This document shows positions 29,886 through 41,377 of a stretch of 64,000 bases of DNA, piece by piece (position 1 is the stretch's first letter; every line of letters begins with the position of its first letter). The DNA is from Malachius bipustulatus (lineage: Eukaryota; Arthropoda; Insecta; Coleoptera; Melyridae): positions 7,006,001 through 7,070,000 of the forward strand of contig OU342638.1 of assembly GCA_910589415.1 (NCBI GenBank). Direction: 5' to 3'. The notes under the pieces were generated by a model, which was not told the origin of the DNA, did not search any database, and worked only from the letters and a program-made list of their open reading frames with translations. A program made the position numbers and the translations under genes.

Positions 29886-30624
29886 CAGTGCTTCCCAAAA
29901 GTAACGGATAAATTCGATAAAACGGAGAGGGCTGTTTTTTTGAAAAAATAAAAAAACAGGTCGATTTTGTTTTTGAGTTGTTCAACTTTTGACATAATAT
30001 TTGGGTATACAGGGTGATGCACGAAAAAGTGGTGACGTCATCGGCATTTTTTTAAATGGCAACCCTTATTTTTTATTAAATTTTTTGATACTTCATCCAA
30101 TTGCCAATACGGTAATGTCATCATTTTGTAACGTTTATAAAGGAAATTTCGGAGAAAATAACTTATTTTCCACAGATTTAATAGATTTAATTTAATTTAA
30201 TTTAACAGATTCAATTTGATAGACTTAATTTAATAGACAGATCTTAAAATTACCATGGAAACAGTAATTTTTATTTGATATTTTTTTATTTTTATCGCTA
30301 ATGTTCCGATTTTCACATCAGTAAAAAGTGCACAATTTCGACTCACAAGCTGTTTCTCAGAAATTTCCTTATTTAAGGTTACAAATTGATTACATTACCA
30401 TACTGGCAATTAAATTAAGTATCAAAAAATGGAATAAAAAATAAGGGTTGCCATTTAAAAAAATGCCGATGACGTCACCACTTTTTCGCGCATCACCCTG
30501 TATACCCAAATATTATGTCAAAAGTTGAACAACTCAAAAACAAAATCGACCTGTTTTTTTATTTTTTCAAAAAAACAGCCCTCTCCGTTTTATCGAATTT
30601 ATCCGTTACTTTTGGGAAGCACTG
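29886..30624. mobile_element. TA-flanked composite MITE, family 1 copy 1
   Basis: The outer ends are CAGTGCTTCCCAAAAGTAAC and complement, flanked by TA. A second inverted pair CAGGGTGATGC(A/G)CGAAAAAG lies about 120 bp in on each side, so the element looks like one MITE wrapped around another. TGACGTCA palindromes sit just inside the inner pair on both arms. AATTT repeats lie near the centre. It shares structure with 43684-44403 and 47208-47990. Confidence 0.88.
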
Positions 30625-30626
30625 TA

Positions 30627-31797
30627 TATATACCAACGTGGTAAACCTAAATATAAATATAAAATATATAGGCAAACCAAAAAAAATATAAGTACATAAG
30701 TACCTAGATAAGTAAATTATAATATAAACAAAAAATAAAAAAAATAGGTAATTAATATATAATAATAAAAATTAATAAATAATTAATGTAGCTCCCAGAT
30801 CGATTTCCCCACTTGATCTCGTATAAAAAAAAATATCTAGCTGTAGAAGTTACTCCGTGAGGAGATCTGTCAATGCTCACAATTTAGATATTATCATTTA
30901 CGTGATTATTAAACAATGGACTGACGAGGAGTTTGGGGAGCAATTATAATTACACCTACACCTGTAATTTTCAACTGACAACATAAGCCACACCTATACT
31001 AAACTATAAATCGTTATCTAAACTATCGCTTAACAAAAATAATAATTTTCATTCCAAACAAAAAAAAACACTAGACACTCGCCTACTAAGCTTCTTCGAA
31101 TCCCCTCGCGTGATCCTATGGACGTAAGTTGCCAAGCTCGCGGTCACGTACCTATCCCAGCTAAGTAGGGGCAATTATTGTCAACCGATCGAAAAAATAA
31201 CAAAGCTCAATGATAGAGACGTCCTTTATCTACAAAAAAGATAGATATAGTTTTTTTCCTTAACCGTTGGAAAAACTGTCAAAATTCGGAAAAACTTTGG
31301 CAGGTCATTAAAACTGTTCAGGCGTGTTTCAAATATAACATCTTCGATTGACGACATAGTTGAACTTTTGTCAAATTTTTTTTCTTCAACACTAAATTTG
31401 AAGTTTTGGCTTCAGTTCATCTGGATTATGTAGGTACTTTAAACCAAAAATAAAAAATTTCTTCGCTGCTCGAAAATTAGCTTACACTTTTATTTTTATT
31501 AAAAAATCGATAAATTAATTGTTTATTATTTTTTTTCTCGTCTTCTTTATGCACGATTGAAAAAATTAAAAGGACAGTCGCAACGACAATTAATAACGTA
31601 AATGATTGTGAAAAATTATCCACATTGGTCGTATAATAACAAAGATATGACATTTTTTAGAAATTTTCAATAATTCGTTCCCCGCGATTCACCGGCCGCG
31701 GCTCGTGTCTTGACCTGACGGGCGCTGGCTCGGTCGCTCCGTTCCCCCGCTCTAGTATTATTATAAATAATGGTCAGGTAGGTATAGCTAACCATAA
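30627..31797. other. AT-rich intergenic DNA
   Basis: There is no supported gene. A short GC-rich island (about 31678-31755, CpG-containing) stands out just left of the piggyBac insertion, without an ORF of note. Confidence 0.5.
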
Positions 31798-31801
31798 TTA
31801 A

Positions 31802-34371
31802 CCCTTTCTTTCCCAATTTAATAAAAAAAAAAAAATTAATCTTATTTTTTTCAAATTGATGATAAATGTCACCCAGCATAACATAAAAAATGTAAAAAGA
31901 AAAAAATCTGTTTTTTTTGTCAAAAAAATTTAATGACTCCATATGGCATCAACGGGAAAATGAACACAAAGGTTTACTCATATTAAAAGTATATTATAAA
32001 AATCATTTTGTATGAAAAATTTTGTAACAATTCCGGTCTTTCGTTAAACATAAGGGAACGTTACACTTTTCACATGCCATTCTTGAATATGCACGACAAT
32101 TACGGCACCTCATTTTTGGTTCTCTGTGTACTGGCCAGTGATCTTTATCATCATACCTAATGTCAGCAATCGGCATGGCGGTAACTGGTCTTTTCAGAGG
32201 AATAAACGATGCATTTGAAGAAATGTTTTCCTTAGAGGAGGAGGGTCTACCCCTTTTTCGGTTCAGTGTGCCTTGACTCTTAAGGAGAACATATCCAATT
32301 TCACTGCGGAATACAACAAGTCTTTTAAATTTTATGTTATGTAGTTTACAATCACGCCGATATAGTAACCAGGCATTTACTATACAAACATCCAAAAAAT
32401 GAAAGAGAATTTTGAAGTAATATCGCTTTACTCCGATAGAGGTTCTATACAACGCTACCAGCATGTCATTTAGGTCGACTCCGCCCATGTAAGTGTTATA
32501 CACCTTTACAATTTGCGGCCTGTCAACGTCTATGTACTTTTTATCTGCAACAGACCACCTTTTTACAGCTTCTACAGGATGAACACCAACATAAGTAGAA
32601 ATTAAATTGACTGCTTTATTGTCATACCACTTCACACCGACAATGTTGTTGGACTTTTCAGAGAAATAATCGAATGAGCCCCTTCCTTCTCGTTTCAAGT
32701 CACAGTCTTCTTTTGGCTTGAACCCTTTGAGTCGGTTCATACGAACTGTGCCCGTAGCCATTATCCCAATCTCCTTTAGACGTGTAAATAATTTGAAAGA
32801 AGTGAAAAAATTATCACAATAAATTTTAAAATTCCTGTTTTTTGGTAAGTCTTGGGTTAATTTCATGACAATGTCACCACTGATGCCGAGTTCCGTTTCA
32901 ACCACTGTGGTACCTTTCCCAACATAAACATCAAAGTCATAAAGAATTCCACTCACACCTGCTCGTGCAAAGACTTTAATGCCCCACTTATGAGGTTTAT
33001 TCTTGATGTATTGCTTCAAGGAACTATGTCCTTTGAAGGGAATCATAATTTCGTCCACGGAATTATGTTCTTCCTGTTCAATTTTTCGGAAATTTTCTTT
33101 CAGTGCATCAATAAGTGGTCGCACTTTGAACAGTTTATCGTACTGTGGGTCATCTCGAGTTTTCAAAAATGTATTATCATTGATATGCAGGCACGATTTG
33201 ATCGATTCAAATCTATTTCTAGACATTATGTCTGCTATTGCTGGGTATCTTGTTTCTTGAGCCCAGTACATACGATAGCTTGGCATTTTCACGATTCCGC
33301 TAATTACATGAATCCCCAAAAAATTACAAATTTCATTACGGGTTGTATTTACGCAGTGGCCATTTTTTTGGGTAGAATAAAGATTAGTTTGTTCTACTAA
33401 ATTATCAATGATGCCGTCATCAAAGAAACGTTTGAAATATTCCATGGGAGTGAAAACTTCATCAGGTTTAGTAAATGAAATTTCGCAAGATGAATCAATT
33501 TCCTTTATATCTGTTTTAATCCAGTTCAATTTGTGAGTGGCTTGCTTTTGTTGCTTTGCCTTCTTTTTCTCTCCTACCTCCCTTTGGTGTACAAGCCATT
33601 GGGCCAAAGGTAATTCATCTTCGTAGTCATAAACTGAATCATATTTTAATTCGTTTATTAATTCAGCTTCTAGAGAGAGTCGGCACTGTACATTCGGAAA
33701 TGTTTCGTCATTGGCAAAAATACCACCCTCATTTGTATGCTGGTTATTTACGTCTGGCAAAACTATATCATCTTCATCCCATCCATCGTCTTCATTTGGG
33801 AGCTCTATATCAGAATCATCCCCTTCGAGAAGATATAAATATCGCTGTGCTTCTTGTTCAGTAAGGCCAACATGGCACTAAAACAAAAAACAAAATTTTA
33901 AACATCATTTTTTTAATTGCAGCCTGGTTATTTTATCAATAATTTAAATTATTATGATAAATAATAATAATGGAGACTGTTGCAATTGATATTCCCACTG
34001 ACTCCAAATGGCATCGCACATGTAAATCAAGATTATAGGTTTTGAAATCATAATTTATTATGTCAGCCTACATTCATACAATATAAAAGCAAGACAGTGA
34101 TGCCTGTGAAAATTATAAAGTTGAAAATTGGTTACTTACCGACATTATGAGTACTTAATTTTGCACTAAAACACTGTCATTTAGTTTAATTTGCCTCACC
34201 AACTGAATTTACTAAATAATATGAAAACTGTTTTATCTATGGTATAGAATGCCATCTATAAACAATGATGAGAAGCTGTCATCAATTTTTCAGCATTTAT
34301 ACTGAACCACAAATTTACAGTTACCTGTTTTATTGACATGACTCCATATGGCATCACTGGGAAGGAAAGGG
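31802..34371 (-). mobile_element. piggyBac element with intact ends and TTAA duplication
   Basis: TTAA flanks both ends (31798-31801, 34372-34375). The termini are CCCTTTCTTTCCCA and CCCTTTCCTTCCCA (inverted, one mismatch). A GACTCCATATGGCATC motif recurs near the ends (31935, 34339, and a variant at 33998), probably subterminal repeats. One spliced transposase gene fills the interior. Everything needed for autonomous movement appears to be present. Confidence 0.93.
32003..34145 (-). CDS. piggyBac transposase, two exons
   Basis: Exon 1 carries only two codons, ATG TCG (34145-34140), then GTAAGT. The acceptor (TTTTGTTTTAG) lies at 33880-33878 and exon 2 runs 33877-32003. Splicing gives 626 residues beginning MSCHVGLTEQEAQRYLYLLE in one open frame; the only unspliced start candidate at 33760 is a TTG, so the spliced start is preferred. 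An acidic N-terminus precedes the DDE_Tnp_1_7 domain with catalytic Asp at about 277 (SVDEIMIPFKG), 357 (YCDNFFTS) and 470 (YMGGVDLND). The C-terminal Cys-rich domain is CRNC, CEKC, C, C (RING-like CRD), as in active piggyBacs. No stop or shift is seen. The role is cut-and-paste transposition at TTAA in the nucleus. Confidence 0.93.
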
Positions 34372-34379
34372 TTAATAAA

Positions 34380-36740
34380 TGCGCGGTTCCTGTTCGGGAA
34401 ATGCCTTAATTTCTGTTTTTTCTTATGCATTTTGTAAATAATTGTTTTTACAATTAATAGCAACTACTATTAGACTTTCACTAATAATTTAAAGTGAGTA
34501 TTATTTTCAAAATTTGAAAAATGCGCCCTGAAAAATAGAGTAAATAAGGTAATGTGATATTACGTATGCGGAACTTCGGTAAACGCGACCGAAGAAAATA
34601 ATTTTTTCCGATTCGAAGAATCAAGATGGCGGCCATTTTGTAATTTTAACGTAACGAAAAGACTCCCGGCCACTACAATCCGGTGAAATATTTTCAAGAA
34701 ATTAATCCGAACTGTCACCTTTGAAATGTCAAAATCTAAAGGTTAAAAAAAACGAGTTTTTGCACACGAAAAAACTTAAATAAAATCGAAGGATCAAGAT
34801 GGCGGCCAGATTTTGGTATCGTCGTAAAGGTGAAATGTGTAGCAATAACATATTGGTGCAAGAGCTATCCCGGATAACTGCAACTGTCATTTTTTTTAAA
34901 CGTCAAATTCATGAATATTGAGAAAAAAAGTTTTTCTTTTTACCAAATGTCATTATAGTGACGGTATAAATCGTGATTGAACTATTTTTGGCGGTGTCAA
35001 AATAAAGGCATTACATGCGATTCTCTTCTGGCTATGGTGAAAAAATAACAGCGAATTCGAAAATGTCACTTAAAAAATGTCAAACTTGAAAACTCCGAAT
35101 AAGAGTAATTTTTTCCAACAACAAAAATCGTAGTGACGTTAAAAGTCTCGATCCAATTTTTTTTTTGAAGTGTCAAAATAAAGGCATTACCATAAATTAG
35201 TACGTAGTTTTGAAAAAAACTCGAAAAAAAATCTAAACTGGAACTTTTTAAACGCCAAAGTTGAGAAATCGCGAGTAAAAATCGGCCATTTTCTAAAAAT
35301 CACAGCGCCGTTATTTTGGAAATTTAAACGACAAAAATTGAAAATTCCGACAGAGCAACTCTTCCACAACCCCGCAAAAATGATCCCCGAATCCCGATGT
35401 ACGAAAATTGAAGAGAAAAAAAATTCCGAACTATAGATGATTTTCATTAATTTTGCTCGGATCGTCGAGATTTTAAACGGAAAATTGTTCCGCTCGCACA
35501 TTTTTTACCCTAACTTTGGCTGCTTGGGTCGGGGGAACATCGCAAAAGTATCGGCGTGTAGCTAAGAATTGCTCTTCCAAAATTCAAAGTTTTGCTGGAA
35601 TCGAGACAACCGTCTGTCAGCTGTAAGCCGCCAAAGTAGATTTAAAATTTTTTTTTTTGAAAATTTTCAAAAGCGTCTGCAGCGGCCATTTTAAAAAATT
35701 TCGCCTTCGCAATTTCACGTTACGCTTCTTATCGACGAACTCTGTCGACCGGAAAATACCGTCTGTCAAAAAGTTGCAGCGTTTCAGAGGAAACGACGAA
35801 AGAATATTCGATCAAGCAAATCGATATTCGATTTTTTTTTAAATAAAAAAAAATAAAAACGGCTGAAATTCACAAAAGGGCATCATGAAGTGATTGCACA
35901 TCTAGAACCGAAGAGCCTTTTTCGTTTTCTTGCATAGTTTCGGAGAAAATGGCGTTCAAATATCAAATTATATAGTAATATAATAGTGGAAATGGGTGTT
36001 TCGAACACACGAAATAATTTTTTTCAATTTTTAAAATCAAAATGTCGACCATTTATTAATTTTGACGTAACAAAGAGACTCTAGGCTACGATCTTCTGTT
36101 GGGAACATTGCAAAATTAAAATTTGAACTGTCATGTTTGAAATGTCAAATTCAAAAATATTGAAAAAACTCGTTATTGTTTTTAATTAAAAAAAAATTAT
36201 AATGATGGTGTGAGTCGCCGTTGAAATATTTTCGACGCTGTCAAAATAAATACATTACTCGCGAGTCTCATTTGGCTATTCTGAAAAAATGACGGCGAAT
36301 TCGAAAATGTCACTTAAAAAATGTCAAACTTGAAAACTCCGAATAAGAGTAATTTTTTCCAAAAACAAAAATCGTAGTGACGTTAAAAGTCTCGATCCAA
36401 ATTTTTTTTTTGAAGTGTCAAAATAAAGGCATTACCATTAATTAGTACGTGGTTTTGAAAAAAACTCGAAAAAAAATCTAAACTGGGACTTTTTAAACGC
36501 CAAAGTTGAGAAATCGCGAGTAAAAATCGGCCATTTTGGATCCGCTTGTGAGAAAAAAGGGAAATTATAATTTAAACTGTCATTTTTTAAATGTCAAAAA
36601 AATAGTGACTGTGTAAATCGTGATTGAAACATTTTTGGCTGTGTCAAAATAAAATCATTACTCAATCTAAATACGTAACGTGTTAAAATATCAATAAACA
36701 TTCAAGTGTCAATTTATTGCTTATTTATGATGATTGGAAT
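34380..36740. repeat. Diverged array of about 180-bp units
   Basis: AACTGTCANTTTNNAAATGTCAAA-type motifs recur at about 34698, 34881, 35066, 35243 and again at 36128, 36308, 36487 and 36570, each with a GTGTCAAAATAAAGGCATTAC-like companion. Segments 35050-35290 and 36303-36537 are nearly identical direct copies, while 35500-35990 is unrelated. It looks like a decayed tandem family with a later segmental copy. No gene is seen. Confidence 0.65.
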
Positions 36741-37240
36741 TTAGTAAGCTGTCGCGCATTTGCATCTCTGCACACACGATTGTGACGTCATTTCCGAAAG
36801 AGAACTCAAATTTATCGACATTGGATTATAACATTGGATTTTTGTATCGAAAACTGTTTGAAAATAAAAATAGTTCTCTTGAATGATTTGAAGGAAAAAA
36901 GCACACTTTTGAGAGAATTTTTCATGAAATTTTTGATTTTTTTCGTAGCGTTGCCATAGATACGCGGCGTTTTTTTGCAGTGACCGCAATTATAATTCTA
37001 GGATATTATTTGTTTGAAAACACCAAATTCATGAGTAGCTGTTGTGGTATTTATAGTTAATTTAATAATAAAGTTTTAGTTTAAGATCATACCTAGATGC
37101 TTTTATTGAATTTCAGTGAAGTTTTTCATATTATCAGTATGGTGAAGGAAGGATTCCTAATTCCTATAATGTTACAGTTTCTTATACATATATGGCGTTT
37201 CATGTATGTGGTTTAAGGAAACCTGCATTACCGACACTTA
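36741..37240. other. AT-rich spacer
   Basis: I see no gene or clear repeat. Confidence 0.5.
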
Positions 37241-38699
37241 CAGCCAATATTATAAAGGCTCATTAAGTAGCTCGTTAACAAACGGGCTATTAGTCTTAAT
37301 GAAAAATTAAGTTTCGATCGGGTATTATAAAGCAAAACATTCCAGGTCCTAACGGGCTATTAGTTAAAGACGGAAGTCGCCATATTTAATGAGGAATTTA
37401 ATGAGTTTTTGTGCCGAATTCAAACGAATGGCTGTGCCTACGAGAGGCTACGGACCGAAATGTTCCGATGGTGGTGAAATAATAGAATACATACATACTC
37501 CACACGTCACGCGGTCACACCAGAAGTTGGGTTAGTGAGTGTCAGTACTGTCAGTGCCAGTGCGTATATCTACCTATGAGCCTGCGCTGACTGCTAGCTG
37601 CTGTTGTGTGTTGTGTTTTGTGTTATTATTGTGTTAAAAACTGAACAGACAATAATTTAAATGTGAGTGAATATTTCGAAAGTGTTAAAAGGACTAGACC
37701 ACCTGTCTCTAGTCTCTAGGACTTCTGAAACTCACCGGGTGCTGTTCCTCTTTGTCAGAAGATGAGTGAAATGAGAGCTGAGACATTCTGAAAACACCAT
37801 TTTATACCTATGTATTCCAATTATTATTAATAATAATTATTATTTTATTTCAATGTAATATCAATCTGTAATACTCAATAATAAATTTGTTGTTTAATTT
37901 TAGCTGGTTTTATTATTTATTATTTAATAATAGTAGATACTGTAGCAAAGTAGAGAAAAGAAGTTAAGAATACATTGGCTGATTGTGTTATTACCTACTT
38001 GAAACTTGAACTTGGCTCCTGCGGGAGCGGGAGTAATGATAATTATTTTTTATTTATTTATTTTTGAAACACATTTATTACCTTCCTTGCTTTTTTACAA
38101 AGAAGTAGGTAGGTGTAATTTGAGTAATAAAGAAGTGCCTATAAACGTAAGGTAAGTATTGAAATTATTATTTTGGCTTACTTATAGTAAAGTTCATCAA
38201 TGAAATGGGTGGGTGTGTGGTTTTATCAAGCTATAGGTACCTACATACTATTAATAATGGGTATAAAGGTAGTGCTATTGATAAGAATGAAAAATTCAAT
38301 TTTCATTATTTTTTCTCATTAAACCTATAAGTAGTCATTCAAAAAAGTATTCTAAATTAGTGGATTATTGAATAAAAACTAGATTCAGTCAAAATTGTAT
38401 TTATTTAGAATGAAATTATAGCAATCCATTTGACATTTCATTTCGTTAAGTCCCTTAATCGGTAGAATTCTGGTGATTAGTTATTGCTCCGACTTAACGA
38501 GCTACTTCTAACCTAAAAATGGTAAAAAATACCTTTATAAGACGCTTAATGAAGAAATCTGCCCATTAGCCTAACGAGCTATTAGCCTAATGAGAAAAGT
38601 TAACGATTTCAGTTGTCAAAACCTTTATAAGACGCTTAATAGCCCGTTTGGACTTAATAGCCCGTTAAAAAGTTCATTAACCCGTTATAATACTCGCCG
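37241..38699 (+). mobile_element. 1.46-kb Harbinger-like non-autonomous element, plus-strand copy
   Basis: It begins CAGCCAATATTATAAAGGCT after TTA and ends GTTATAATACTCGCCG before TAA. Both ends are full of TTAATAGCCCGTT and TAACGGGCTATTAG motifs in opposite orientations. The same sequence occurs twice more at 54411-57209 in reverse. A short frame (MRNLMSFCAEFKRM and so on) is conserved in copies but has no known domain. The 3-bp TTA/TAA flanks suggest PIF/Harbinger mobilisation. Confidence 0.75.
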
Positions 38700-39595
38700 T
38701 AACGCTTACTAGGGCAGCACATTAACTCGTTGACCTTTACTCAACACGGTTATGTTTGAACAGCTGGATGTCATATTTTTGGCACATTTGGTCACAGGCG
38801 TAAGTATCAAGTGGAAAAAAGCGAAGTTTGAAAAATGAAATAAAATAATAACACGAATAGAAAATGAGAAATCCTCTGTCAGTGGGTTAGCATCATATGA
38901 TGGGTTTATAGGGTCTACGAAGCTGTAGACTTCAGTATTGGGTATAATTTTTAACTCTATAATCTAACGTGGTTACTGAGAAAAAGCGTCTTGGTAGGTA
39001 CACGAATGGCAGTGTGATCTTATTAGCACCTAGACCTACCCCTTTAAGACCCTTCTATACTGATCCTTAAAAATAAGATTCATCAAGATGTAATAAAATC
39101 TACCTGTCAAACTTACAGGAATACGGAAAATCTGAGCTCCGTATATTTTCAGAAATCATAATTGTCTGCCGATGGGGCTGGGTGCATTTTTTGTCCAGAA
39201 AATCCCAGTAACAGGTAAGTATTGATAGAGGACTATAATAATGAGTTTAAAATATTAGGAAAGTTACCTTTAGGCATCACGAACAAGTAGAGAGCTTTCT
39301 CTTTATTGTTAAAACATCTTCTAATTAACGCAGCAAAAGTTTACAATCTCTTAAAAATATGCGAACTTAAGAACAAAATTATATGAATTTTTAGAGTTTA
39401 GACAGTTGTACGTTGATGAAAAATTTGACGTCTTTGAAGTCAAATTTGACAGTACCAACTATTTGTGAGAATGAGAATGCGTTGTCCTAGCAAGCGTCTG
39501 TGTTTGTGTCGGTAATACAGTCCAATGTAGTTTGCATCGTCGCAGTAGGACGGAATATAGTTTGTAGTCGGATCGAGAGACGAGAGACGAGAAAC
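38700..39595. other. Spacer without identifiable gene
   Basis: I see no open frame with family motifs and no repeat copy elsewhere in the window. Confidence 0.5.
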
Positions 39596-41345
39596 GAGAG
39601 AGTCAAATGTTAGGTTAGGTTACGTTTTACGTTAAACGTTAAGATTAAAAACAGATGAATGTAGGTCGAAGAGAAAAATTATTGTTATTGTTAATAATAA
39701 TTAAAATAACGGACCTAATATTGAATTATGCCCTAAATCAAATGTTTACTTTCCTTCTCCATTAATTCCACGAAAAAAGTCGAACAGTTAGCATGTCTAC
39801 ACAGATTGTTTTGAAAAAGAATAGGTAGGTACATGAAAATTGTAACTGATTTTTCAAAAAACTAATTGAAAGTGAAATTACTTGACCTGAATGTGACAGA
39901 TTACTAAATAATTTTTTTACAGTTTTCAGAGACTATTGTTTAGCACATTTCTGTTGAGGTGGATCTTCGATGAGCCGTTCCATCTAATCAAGAAACTTTA
40001 ATGAACCAAATTCATTACCAGTATCTCAAAAACGAGTTTTATTGATGTCAAAATAACAAAATCTTATAGATTGAATTAGCAATCGGCAATGCTTTCAGAA
40101 CAATTTAGTGTTGAAAAACGAAGAATGCCTTCTAAAATAGAAATGTCTATTCCGTAGCCACTAGCCAGACCATCCCAGCTGTCTTCAAAAAGGAAAATCA
40201 TAATTGCAGATCTATAAATAAAACCTATCAAAAGAAATGAATACCTTCAAGTGGAAAGTCCCAAGTGAATTGAGAAGGTGATTTCTTGGAACAAAATTGA
40301 AATTGCAGATCGATATTATAATAAAAAAAAATGGAAGGTGAATATTGAATTGAGCGGCATGGGTATAGGGCGATTTGTCATCTACATTTGGATAGCTTGT
40401 GTCTCTAGGAGTAACAAGGTACCATTGAATTTTTGCGCTGGCAAGTAATAGTTGAGATATGAGGCCTAAAAGTGTCACGAGACCGTAATAGTAGCTAGCG
40501 GTCTCGTCAGGTCTTTGGGCAGGGTAAGTTTTTTTCATTTTACAAACATTTGAAGGGAAAAGAAAAAACCTACCCCGACTAAAGACATGAAAGAAATAGT
40601 TGAGAAATAAGGTCTTAAAGTGTCATCCTTGTCCTAAGATGTATATTCGAACAAATGCACATGAACAGGAAGCTCACTCTCCGTTGCTACACATGACGAT
40701 GGAGAGCGAGCTTCCTGTTCGAGCGCATATGTTCGAATATACATCTTAGAGCAAGGATGACACTTTAAGGCCTTATTTCTCGACTATTACTTGCCGGCGC
40801 AAAAATTCAATGGTACCTTGGTACTCCTAGAGATACAAGCTATCCGAAGTAAAAGACAAATCGCCCTATATCCATACCGCTCAATTCAATATTCACCAAA
40901 TGGAATTTATTATAATCCACTATTAATGTCAGTCAACGTATTTGTAATTAGGACTCCTAAATAAATGTAGAATTATTGAAATTTTTACAGAAATTTTGCA
41001 AAAAAGTGTCCTATAGATTTCAAAATGTCTCTTCTAATTCTGCTAAAACTGTATTCACATTCCATTAACGAAATGCAATGCTAGAGAAAATCTAACAAAA
41101 ATTAGATAGTTTTAAAGCTACTTAGTTAAATAATATCAAGGGCTAATAATTGGTGTTAACATGCAATAGTAATTGCCAAATCCGATGGAGAACTGTGTCG
41201 ACTATAAAGTTTGAATAAGATAAGAATGGAAATTTTTTAAACTTTTGTATTGTAATTGAAATTTGTGTAACACCTACAATCTGTTTTTTAATTTCAATGG
41301 TTTTAAAATGGAACATGAAATAAAAAAGAAAACGAGTTGTGGTAA
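39596..41345 (+). repeat. Left arm of a large inverted duplication
   Basis: This segment matches the reverse complement of 57212-58316 (equivalent to 39596-41220) and 54235-54345 (equivalent to about 41240-41345). The copies are clearly diverged. Landmarks shared are GTTAGGTTAGGTTACG, the AACTGATTTTTCAAAAAACT block and the GTAACACCTACAATCTG block. The left arm carries a fold-back insertion (40314-40918) absent from the right arm; the right arm carries two Harbinger-like copies absent from the left. Confidence 0.8.
40314..40918. mobile_element. Fold-back element with its own nested hairpin insertion
   Basis: The two arms pair over about 230 bp and meet at about 40690 (AGGAAGCTCNCTCTCC stem with an 18-base loop). 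The left arm is interrupted at about 40471-40590 by a hairpin (CAGGTCTTTGGGCAGG with its near-complement) flanked by a duplicated AATAGTTGAGANATNAGGNCT stretch. It is missing from the equivalent site in the right duplication arm (57540-57570), which dates the insertion after the duplication. Confidence 0.8.
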
Positions 41346-41359
41346 ATTTCAATGTGAGT

Positions 41360-41365
41360 TTTATT
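41360..41365 (-). terminator. Polyadenylation signal of the coiled-coil/RG gene
   Basis: AATAAA lies on the minus strand 13 bases past the predicted stop codon. Confidence 0.5.
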
Positions 41366-41377
41366 TACAATTATTAA

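Noticed and set aside
31678..31760. GC-rich patch as a CpG-island promoter
   Set aside because: Too short, with no TATA, exon or ORF next to it.
33003..33400. Plus-strand ORFs across piggyBac
   Set aside because: Antisense shadows of an intact transposase.
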